From Xiphias gladius (lineage: Eukaryota; Chordata; Actinopteri; Istiophoriformes; Xiphiidae): a DNA stretch of 64,000 nucleotides. Numbering within the stretch: position 1 is the first letter of the stretch; each line of letters starts with the position of its first letter. The translations under genes were made by a program, and so were the position numbers. The stretch lies in the NCBI RefSeq assembly GCF_016859285.1, contig NC_053414.1, positions 5,307,017 to 5,371,016 on the forward strand, read 5' to 3'. Shown in pieces: positions 48,710-58,278 of the stretch. The notes beneath the pieces are model-generated. The model was not told where the DNA came from, made no database searches, and was given only the letters and a program-made list of their open reading frames with translations.

Positions 48710-49970
48710 GATATTAAGTTGTTTTTTTTTTTTTCTTTTCCTCAGGCTGTTCCAACTCTCAGCATCTCAATACAAGGTTTTCAGTGTTTGAATTACGGAG
48801 GAGCCAAGAGGGGCATAGTTCTGCCTAAAAGAGACCTAAGGTCCCCTGAAAACACCAACAGTTCGAGTTTGGGCTCAAAAACGGATAAATGATCAACCAT
48901 TGTTTGAGTGTGAATATGTTACGTGGTAGCAAAGTAGTTATACGATATTATACAGTCGCAATGATTCCATGCTACGACAGATTTTTGCGGAGTAACGGCA
49001 TAAACTTTCTCACTAAATGGTGAGATATACTTTTGTATTTATCTGTGTAAAGTTGGTATGAGGCAGCTATAGCAAAAATCCTGCCTTTTCAGTGCTGGTG
49101 TATGAAAAGCACAGATCTCACATCTTGGCCTTTATCGCACACCAAGTTTCCTCCAGCTGTTAGCAGACAGGAATCCAGCGTGGCTCTGTCCACGGTCAAA
49201 GCCTCTGCTGCATCTACCTCGTCCCACAGGGTTGATGAAAGATGAAGATTAGGTTTTGTTTTTTTGTTTTTTTGGACATTCACAGCCTGAAACGCTTCAT
49301 GGCGGAAGTGAGCTGCACTTTGCAGTGTGCTCTCTGGTATGGCGTTAGTGTTGTGTGTTAATTAAAACAGAGAAAAATTGAGAAGGGGATGGTTCAGAAG
49401 GGGAAAAAAAAAATGAGGAACGCAAACCGAAATTCAGAAATGTGCGCGGAGCAGACGAAGCCTCATGGGAAAGCAACAGAAAACATTACGTAGACATTAT
49501 TAGCAGTGACATTATACACGAAACTAAAAAAAAAAAAAAAAAAATCCACAAATAGTACCCATGGCAGCGATGAAGTGCAGCTGCTTGAAAACCACAGAGT
49601 CAAATGAATTTATTTTTACTCCTCTTATTCTATGCAGTTTGGCCACAAGACTTGTCAGAAAGCCACAGTGGGTGTTATTTTCTGAATATTGAGAGAATGA
49701 AGAATCGGGGCACTGCTGCTTGGAACTGGAGCCGCAGTGTCAGTGTTCAAACCCAAACCTGGGGGATTGCTGGACAAAAGCTTAAACACAACTAATTCTA
49801 ACCCACAAAGAGTCGACTCCAGGTCAACTACTCAGGAGCTTATAAAATAACTATTGGCCAGTGGTCAATGGTTTAAATTTCAGTTTGTTTGTTTTTTTCC
49901 TGAGCGATTTAAACCTGGTTTTTCCAACTTTTAAGACAAAGATAAGTGCGGGAAATAACGGACATTTACC
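48710..49970. other. Intergenic between genes A and B
   Basis: Poly(T) (about 48721-48735) and poly(A) (about 49527-49544) runs are present. A short open frame at 48745-48892 follows an acceptor-like TTTTCCTCAG but resembles no protein I know and has no partner exon. Nothing else was recognised. Confidence 0.4.
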
Positions 49971-49974
49971 TGCC

Positions 49975-50960
49975 GGCCCCAAAGTCGCGCTCTAGTTGAC
50001 TTTCATTCGGTTTTTCACCGCCTACTCGGCATATTGGGAACAGAAAAAGTCGCGTCTCCGTGCATGTAAAAGATGTGACGAGGAAGGAAGCCGGGAGAGA
50101 GACAGAGCAGATGCAGTAGGACACGGTCTATCCAGACCACATCCGTCCGTTCTCGCGAGCAGGGCTGGTTATCTACAGCGATAGCCGGCGTGTTTCAACC
50201 GACGGGCGGTTGCGTGGACCAGCTATGAGCTCAACAGCAGCGGCGGGTGGCTTCGTCCTCTTCGCGCTCTCTGCGTCAGGTACGGTGCATTTACGGTTGA
50301 AATTTCGGGGGCGTCGAGCAGACACCCGCTTCTGAGGGACTCTAGCTTTGCGCACTATTTCTCTCGTAATCGCCGCCCTGTCAGTCACCGGATCGCCGAC
50401 GGTTCCGCCGGTGTTGCGACGCAAAACCCGGCGACACCAGACGTTCGCCGGACGCAAAATGGATCGCGCGTCCCGCGGGTGGATCCGCCTGCGTCGCGGC
50501 GCAACGAAACCTTTCAAACGGTCCCGTCAGGTTGAGGCGGGAGTCTCCAGATGTGCCCGCGAGGTTAGCGGGCGGCAGCAGGTCCGATGCCGAGCGAAAA
50601 GGACAAACCCCGTGGCGATACAAGGGGGAAGAGAGTCCAGATGTTTGTTTTGTGTAGACGGTGAGCGCCGCGTGTTGATGGACGACAAGGCTGAACAATT
50701 AAAATAAAAGAAAAAGAAATGAAGGCTCGGCGACGGCGGAGTGCTCGTTTCCCACATCCTCGGTGGTCCATCCAGCGAACCGTCGCGGCCACCCGGAGAA
50801 CCGCTCCGGCCGGTTTCTCGTCTCAATTGACTCTGCGCGCGGACACCGGCACTTCGGTGTCGTCGTGCGCGCGCGCCAGACCCTGACAAAAGTCCAGATG
50901 ACACGCGACGATCTCATCTCGCCCTCGTATTTCTGTGGCTTCAATTAACGAGAAGTCTCA
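49975..50960. promoter_or_regulatory. CpG island over the gene B promoter and signal exon
   Basis: CG dinucleotides are dense throughout, including GCGCGCGCGC near 50868. The signal exon of gene B lies inside. Gene A's signal exon has no such island. Several long open frames on both strands here are a by-product of high GC. A GAGGAAGGAAGCCGGG (PU.1/Ets-like) element is at 50080-50095, about 130 bp before the ATG. Confidence 0.65.
50080..50095 (+). promoter_or_regulatory. Conserved PU.1/Ets-like element upstream of gene B
   Basis: GAGGAAGGAAGCCGGG matches the element upstream of gene A (GAGGAAGGAAGACGGG) at all but one position. The flanks beyond it are not clearly alike. Confidence 0.5.
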
Positions 50961-53900
50961 GTGCGGCGGTGCGGGATTTCACACCTCTCTTGCATTTCTC
51001 TTTAGTTTCAAAATCCTGAACCGACCACAGACAGGAAACAACGAGTCGAGCAAACAGACTGTTTTCTCGTGCAACGCCCCCCCCTGTCTCGTAACTATTA
51101 ACTGTCCAACATGAGGCAAAAAAAAACCATAGATGGCTAAAACTCGTGGGAAAGCAGTTGAAATAGTTGAAAGTGTTGGATCAACTATTGCCTGTTACAT
51201 AGTTAAAGTCTCTTCCGTAATGTGACCTAGTACAGAGTGAAACAGGATATGTGGAGAGGGTTTGGCCTCAAAAAGCCTTTAAATCAAACCTTATGGGTGT
51301 GATCGGGTCCCTCAGAAGTGGGGAGTGGCCCACACAATACAGTTAGTGCCCCCAGGTCCCCCCCGTCGAGTTCAGGATGGGTCATCAAAGAAGCATTTTT
51401 AGGTTTTGCAGGAAAAGAGAGGAGTTTGACATTTTTTTGATGCATATTTAGCGGGGCACAAGAGATCAATGGGTGATCAGCACCAGGACACAGGATCAGA
51501 ACTTGAAGATGTGTTATTCATTCCACTGTGTCTTTGAGCTAATGGACAAACAGGCAACAGCCAAGGTAATGAGGGAAAGGTTAAATGGGATAGCTAGACG
51601 GAATGGATAAATGGTTGAAACAGACACGGCTAAATGGATGAAAGTTGAAACAAATGCTGGTATCAAAGGGATGCTGGAGTTTATCTGCCACGGCTGTGGG
51701 CCCACGTCTGACGAAAAAGGTCGGGAACCTTTGTTGGCGCACTGATCACAGACTCGTCCACATTATCACTTTCCCCGTCATAACCGTGAATAGTGTGCTT
51801 TTTTTTTTTTCAAGCTCGTCCGCGTTACCTGTTCAGGAGCACCTCCACACGTCCAGGTCCGTTCTCGGAAGTCGTTATAAATCTGTGGTTTTCTGCTGCG
51901 CCCTGTGTTCCAGTGGTACGGGGTCAGGCTGACTGGGGAGTGACTTACGCTTCTACTAAGATCTGCGCCTTAAAAGGATCAACGGTGGAGATTCACTGCA
52001 CCTACAGGTTCCCATCCGGAATAAACTCTGTTTCAACCGAAGTTGAGGAAACATTCTGGTTTACTAAACTGCAGGATAAAGAACCCGTGGATCTGAGAAC
52101 GGACTCAGAGCATGCGGGTCGTCTGGCGTATCACTGTGGCAAGAACAACTGCACTCTGAGAATCGCCGACCTGAGAGAGAGCGACTCCGCTGTGTACAGG
52201 TTCAGGTTCATAACGAACCAGCCAGGTTGGAGTTTTACTGGTTCACCCGGAGTCACCTTGTCTGTCACAGGTAACATTTTTGTTGGAATCTGTATAGTAT
52301 AGCCCGTGAATCTCCGTGCATCGATCATCACTTGTCTGTGTTGACTGTTCTTTCTTGAACGATGTCTCTGTTTCTTTACGAATCCAGGTCTCGATGTGCA
52401 GACGAGTTACTCAGAACGGTGCATAATTGAAAAGTGTAGATGGTATTTTCTGAGGTGCCACAGCAGTTGTCCTGTCGCTGATCCTCGTTCCTACATCTGG
52501 TACAAAAATGGAGAGCTATTTAAGGAACAAGGAGATTACGAAGGATACTTTTATCAAGGCAGCAGCATTTCCTGTGCTGTAAAAGGACACGAGGCCTTCC
52601 ACTCTCCTTCGTTGTGTGAGTTTACTTCACAGTTTTCCACGAACGTGTCGCTCTTTTGAACTTTTTAGCCAATACACCGTACCGCCGCTTCACCTTGTAT
52701 CTTTTACACGGGCAACCCCGTTCACCGCAATACAACCAACTGTTAATTACTGCGGTAAAGGCTGCAGTTTTCAGAGTGATAATCAAAGATGTTTCATTTT
52801 TCAGGCGTCCACAGCAGGTGCAGTCAATTGACTTACGCTGACAGGAGCATCTGTGCCTTCAGGGGCTCATCCGTGGACATTTCTTGCACGTACAACAGTA
52901 GTGAACACATCACATCCAAATTCTGGTTCAAGTCTGAACCCGATGATACGCGGTGGCCTCGCGTGCAGCCCGTGGACCTTAGCGAAGACTCCCGGTATGC
53001 GGGCCGCGTTCAAGTCTTTGAGACCGAGGGAGGACGCTCCAGTCTGAGAATCAGTGACCTGAGGGAGACCGATTCGGCCGAGTACCGCTTCAAGTTCAGA
53101 ACACGAGGCTTTGAATGGAGGAGTAGTTTACCTGGCACCACTCTGACTGTCACAGGTACTGACGAACACAAACTCATTACACAATGAGATTATTCTTAGT
53201 GAAAATGTTAATCTTGATTTATCCGTGATAAGAATAAAAACAAGTTTAACATAAGGGAATGTATTCCCTTACACCCCCTTTTACACACACAGACCATTGA
53301 ACCAAGTGGTTCAGTAAGAGTAGGAAAGTGGTAGATTGCGCAGGGCGGGTTGTAACTAATCCGGACATTGTCGCACGCTGCACTTATACCCACTGGCCAG
53401 GAGGGGGAGAAGTTGTACAGGCAACTCTGTGTGTTTACTGACAGCTCATTTTATATGACACATCCATTTCGTGTTCACAGACCCAGATTTACAGGTGCAG
53501 GTGATCCGGTCTTCTGCTGGTCCAAAGCTGATTTGTCACAGCAGCTGTTTCCTTCCTGGCCGCTCTTCCTTTGTCTGGTACAAGAACGGAGGGAAAATCC
53601 AGGGAGAAAGATCTGCATCTTTTAGAGGATACGTTGAGCCTGCAGGCAGTTATTCCTGTGCTTATGAGGATTACCGCTCCCTTCCAGTGTGTGAGTCTGC
53701 CCGACTGTGTCCCAAACCAAACGTCACGTGGTGGAAACGTCAGAGGGAGAAGGCTGGCGGTTTTTCCGTATTTTGATTATTGTCATAAAATCCCACGAAA
53801 AGAGCGAAACAGCGCCGAGTGTATCCCACTAACAACCGTTGTCTGTGTACGCAGAGCCTGATTTAGCTTCACTGTCCGTGCCATAGAGCAGAGAGAACAG

Positions 53901-56900
53901 AGAAATCGTAAAGAAAAACCGGGGGAAATCAGAGACCAAGTTCAACACAGTGCATGCCCATCCGTCACCCCAGCCTCCACACTTAAATTATGTACTGCAG
54001 GAGCAATGCAGGGTCGTTGGTAGTTTCCCAGTTTCCCTTTTTAACAGTGCATCCTGATTTAGTTTCTACTGTGTCTGCTTCCTTCCTAATTAAGTGGGGA
54101 AAATGACAACGCTAAGGAGGGCCTTGCTTTTTTCAAAAAATATATCATAAGGTTCCCCCCACCCCCAGCGATTTTCATACACACTGGTACGCAAGATGGT
54201 GAGTACCTCCAGGATCAGCACCGTGGACAGTGGACAATATGCACAGTGGCTATAATCTACAGTAACACGTTATGTGTTCGTTCACATCCTGCAGATGCTC
54301 CGAAGGTTCCCTCGGTTTTGATGAGTCGCCCCGGCGACATTATGAAGGACAGCCCAGTGTCTCTGAACTGTAGCAGTGACGCTAACCCCGCAGCTCATTA
54401 CACCTGGTACAAGGGGAACCAAACACTGCTCAGGAGGGAGGCTCGGCTCGTCTTCGGGTCCATCCAGTCCTCCGACTCCGGAGCTTATTACTGCACGGCT
54501 GAGAACGAGCTGGGGAGGGAGACATCTCACTGTGTCTCGATTAATGTGAAGTGTGAGTAAAAAAAAGTGCTCATTTGAAAGCAACGCTTGGCTTAAATCT
54601 TTCAGATTCGTTACATCTGGTTAACAACAGAGAGCTTTTGAAGATTCTCATTCACAGTGGGCTGCTGGGATTCACTGAGCCGCTCCAGCTGTGTGCTTTC
54701 ACGTTCGGCACAAGACGCACCTCAACTCATAAACACCTATGTCAATACGTCTCTTCCAGATGGTCCACAGACGCCCGCTGTGTCAGTCAGTCCCTCCGGT
54801 GAGATAGTGGAGGGCAGCTCCGTGAATCTGACCTGTAGCAGTGACGCTAACCCCGCAGCTAATTACACCTGGTACAAGGGGAACCAAACACTGCTCCAGG
54901 GACCGGAAGGCTTTTATCATTTCACTTCCATCAGCTCCGAGGACAGAGGGTTTTACCGCTGCAAGGCTGAGAATCGGTTTGGACGGATCAACTCTACGTC
55001 TCTATTCTTGGACGTCCAGTGTAAGTAGAGAACATCGGCAAATCACTGGGACGCCCCGTATTTAAAAATCTGTTGAGTTTCAGCTTATGACAACGTCAGG
55101 CTATAAAGAAGCAACATCTGTAACAGTCCAACAGCTGCAGACTTTAAAGGTCGCTACAGAGAGTTTGCCGTTGCCTCCTTCACACATAATACTAATAATG
55201 ATAAGTTGATTTGTGTGGCACTTAACAAAACCAAACTGCTTTACTTTGATTAAAACCAAAGACACAACTCATACAAAATGTATGAGTTGTGTCTCTGCGC
55301 ATATTGTCGCCCAGATGCTCCAAAGCTCGTCTCTGTGTCAGCGAGTCCCTCCGGTGAGATAATGGAGGGCAGCTCCGTGAATCTGACCTGTAGCAGTGAC
55401 GCTAACCCCGCAGCTAATTACACCTGGTACATGGGGAACGAAGGCTCACCGCAAGCTTCGGGACAGATCTTCGCCATCACCGACTACAGACGCGAACTCA
55501 TTGGGAGTTATTACTGCGAAGCCCGGAACAAGAGGGGACGTCGTAACAACACCCTACATCTGACTGTTGTAGCAGGTGAGTTAATGCGCATTAATCTACA
55601 CGCACCCGTTCGCTACAGCTTTTTTCACATACCTCAAACTGTCTCTAACATACCCGAACATGCAGAAACACCTTTTAATAAAACTCATGCTCAACACTTT
55701 CTGAGCTTTTACAGATGGATGACAAAAAAAAAACGTTAATAAATAAGTGGACAAAACAGCAAAAGCAGGCAGGAGGGGTCACCGAATGGTTTGATGATTG
55801 TGTAAAAGATCCCGACACAACCAACCACAACTAACACCTTTGGGAGCTTTCGGAGCAGTGTGTTAAGCTTTCACTTAGCTTACTCAAACATCCTGCAATG
55901 CCCCAATCAACTGTCTGTGTTTCCCTCTGATCATCCAGGCGCGTGGAAACCAGCAGGTACCGGAACAATCTCAGCCTTTCTGCTGGCTATCGCAGTCCTC
56001 GCCGCCTTCCTATGGATCAGGTGAGCAATCCCGCGCGACGCACGTGATCCAGTGATGCATCTGTTCCCTAAGCTTGCTAGCGAATTCATCCAATCGCTCG
56101 TCCTCCCGTCTAGAAGAAACGATTCCTTCACACGGCGGTGCACACAGCGGTGGAGGCGTGGAGAGAGACCCGACAACGGAGCACAGGTGAGACAAGGAGG
56201 AGCTCAAGTATTCCGGCGCAAAGGGAAGCAGGCATTTCAGACTGCACCTGTCAAGGTCAAACCTATTTGAAAAAGGGCTTTATTACCCACTTTAGTCTAC
56301 TCTCTTCGTGGCTTCATGGTTTGTTAACTCAAATCACGAAAAGAAGCATTTTGTCAGTTCCCCCGTGGCAGTTTTATTGCCCCAGACTGTGTGACGCCTC
56401 TTATATTCCTGCTGCCACGCGAAGATCATGGTACTGGAGTGAATAAAAGTCGGGAAAATTAAATTTCCACATTGGGACTTTTACTTCAGTAGAAAATGCT
56501 CCAGATGGTTGATGGTGGTGTTTTGCGGATGATCCTGCATAATGCTGTGGAGTTTTCATTACATATGTATTTAGTGGTTACCGTAGGATTGATGCCCACA
56601 CCTCCACCTTACCCTGCCTCTTGAAGTTTCTACCTACTTAAGTTTTTTCATCATTTCCAGTGAGCGGTTTTGTCAAGTCATATAGCTCATATATAGTGGG
56701 TGTGGGGTTCAGTGTTTTGCCCAAGGGCACTTCGACATGTGGACTGGAGGGAGCCGGCAATCGGAGCACCGACACCTCCGGTAAGCGGACGACCCGCTCT
56801 ACCTCCTGAGCCACAGCCGGAAGAAGTACGCTGATCATTTCCTTCTGTAAAAGCAGCTGTATCACATTGTAAAAATGCTTTGCTACAAGTGAAAGTCCTG

Positions 56901-58278
56901 CAATCAAAACTCTACTTAAGTAGTACTACATAAGTATCACATGCAGAGTGGCCCGATTCAGAAAAGCGTATATTATATAATTAGATTAGAACTAGTGATG
57001 CGTTAATTTGTTCATCACTTTAATTTTGCAGCTGGTAAAGATGGGGCCACTTTTAATAACTTTATAAACCGCTGGGTAGCTTGTGAATTTCTCCCCGGGG
57101 AAATCTTATCTTAACCCATGATAATGCGTCCTAATAACAGTAGTTATTATATAGTAACGGCTCTCATCTAAGTGTTTTGGAGTAAAAAGTAGAATATTCG
57201 CCTCTGAATTTTGGTGGAGTGAAAGTATAAAATAGCATAAATAGGAAATACTTACGTAAAGTAGCTCAAATTTGTACTTTAGTGCAGTTCTGAAGTAAAT
57301 TTACTCAGTTACTTTCCACCACTGCATACAGGACTACAGTGGATTTAAGGCCCAAACCAGTATCTGCTCCTTGCCCAGTGAAGTTACCTAAGAAGTCAAG
57401 AAAGAACAGCATATACTGTGTGAATGACCAGAGAGCCAGCTAAAAGAAGGAAGTTGGTCACGTTAGTTTGCCTCAGTTGCTCAGGCTCAGCTAAAAAAAA
57501 AAAAAAAAAAAATCTCTGGCGCGGTGGCTCAGGGTTCACCCTGGTACATCGATGAACCTTACAGGACTCCGCCTGAACATTGTGTTTTGATTTTCCAAGC
57601 AGAGGAACATTAAGTCATCTTTGAATGTTATAGACCTCTGCTGGTGACCAGTGGGGACTGCAACAGAAAGCCTCAGGATCACAGTTGTTCGGCTCAGGAA
57701 AGTATGAATACTTCCGCAACAGAGGGCATCAAGTGCCGTGCCCAGAAACTCTCCGTACCCGGGGAAGTAAAGAGCAAGAGCTGAGGCCCAAACTTCCCCG
57801 ATCCCACCTCAGATCCAGCAAAAATATTTTTACCGTGCGGTCATTCGGTGCGACCGCGCAACGAAAGTCTAGTCACGCTTGATTTCTGTTTGTCCCGTCA
57901 GCTGGACGTGGGCCCGGCGCCTCACACCCCGTCAGCTGCAGCGCACAGAAATCCAGCAGAGCAGGAGCCGGAGCTTCACTACTCAAGCATCTGCTTCTCG
58001 CAGAACCAGGCAGATGCCGTCTACCACAGTGTCAGGCCCTTTGATTCCGGGAGAGAGGACGGGGTCGTGTACGCCGCCGTCCGATGTGACGATGCCAGCG
58101 GGGCGCCAGGGTGAGCAGCGCCTCTCACGGGACACATGTTCATTGCTGCGCATCGGGTCAAAAACTGTCGGTGTGAATGATTTATTCTTGCTTCCGCAGA
58201 ACAAGACGTCAAGAAGACGGAGGGGATTTATTTGCTCTGTACAGCACAGTCAACAAAAACCATGAGAACACAACGTGA
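50225..58278 (+). CDS. CD22/Siglec-like inhibitory receptor, gene B (12 exons, 807 aa)
   Basis: Exons: 50225-50279, 51914-52270, 52388-52615, 52805-53155, 53481-53690, 54295-54552, 54760-55020, 55315-55575, 55939-56020, 56114-56186, 57902-58110, 58200-58278. All junctions are GT-AG and the phases agree, giving 2424 nt. The order is signal peptide (MSSTAAAGGFVLFALSAS), V1 (19-137), S1 (138-213), V2 (214-330), S2 (331-400), three C2 domains (401-660), transmembrane helix (about 668-686) and a tail. It is the paralogue of gene A with one V-S pair fewer. V1 retains Siglec features: EIHCTY (B strand) with NNCTLRI (E strand), YRFRF with arginine at the sialic-acid position, and a Trp (QPGW) on strand G. 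It is inferred to be a surface inhibitory receptor of B or myeloid cells. Confidence 0.87.
51914..53690 (+). other. Gene B ligand-binding block: two V-S exon pairs
   Basis: V1 (51914-52270, 119 codons) has the B/E-strand cysteine pair. S1 (52388-52615, 76 codons) has an unusual cysteine content (RCIIEKC, LRCHSSC, ISCAV, SLC). V2 (52805-53155) starts CVHSRC and lacks the E-strand cysteine (GRSSL). S2 (53481-53690) reads LICHSSC, FVWYKNGG, SCAYEDY and LPVC. V2 matches A's V3 over its last 110 bp with very few differences, and the match continues into the intron. Confidence 0.8.
54295..55575 (+). other. Gene B C2-set stalk: three Ig domain exons
   Basis: Exons 54295-54552, 54760-55020 and 55315-55575 encode 86-87 residues each. 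All share CSSDANPAAxYTWY and end with a YYC or YRC F strand. Exon 2 aligns with A's second C2 exon (LLQGPEGF, FTSISSED) and exon 3 with A's third (ASGQIF, YYC, RRGR), so the order of duplicates predates the A/B split. Confidence 0.85.
55260..55294 (+). repeat. Perfect 15-bp hairpin just before a C2 exon acceptor
   Basis: AGACACAACTCATAC (55260-55274) and GTATGAGTTGTGTCT (55280-55294) are exact reverse complements with a 5-nt loop. The acceptor of the third C2 exon of gene B is at 55314, only 20 nt downstream, so the hairpin covers the likely branch-point region. Confidence 0.9.
56690..56822 (-). mobile_element. tRNA-derived SINE, minus orientation
   Basis: On the minus strand it starts GGCTGTGGCTCAGGAGGTAG (A box TGGCTCAGGAG), continues with GCGGGTCGTCCGCTTACCGG, then CACATGTCGAAGTGCCCTTG and ACACTGAACCCCACACC. 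The B box is disrupted. It belongs to the same family as 46695-46860. It lies in the tail intron of gene B. Confidence 0.75.
56835..57326. repeat. Teleost repeat ending AGTTACTTTCCACCACTGC, copy 2
   Basis: AAGTGAAAGTCCTGCAATCA, CTCTACTTAAGTAGTAC, GTAAATTTACTCAGTTACTT and CACCACTGC are characteristic words. It is a copy of the family at 34775-35480, in the opposite orientation, directly after the SINE. Confidence 0.6.

Larger units (their letters stand above)
55939..58278 (+). other. Gene B transmembrane and signalling-tail exons
   Basis: The 82-nt transmembrane exon (55939-56020) equals gene A's in length and phase (ISAFLLAIAVLAAFLWI). The 56114-56186 exon is basic and shares the ERPDNxAQ ending with gene A. 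The exon at 57902-58110 has Y739 (LHYSSI, a full ITIM), Y753 (AVYHSV) and Y769 (VVYAAV, a full ITIM). The last exon has Y796 (ALYSTV). No Tyr-x-Asn site is present. Confidence 0.8.

Noticed and set aside
48745..48892. Possible exon after TTTTCCTCAG encoding AVPTLSISIQGFQCLNYGG
   Set aside because: It follows the poly(A) signals of gene A, matches no known family and has no partner exon with a compatible donor.
50173..50948. Several overlapping open frames of 61-125 codons on both strands around 50.2-50.9 kb
   Set aside because: They coincide with a CpG island, overlap each other in several frames, and show no recognisable domain. High GC alone lengthens open frames.
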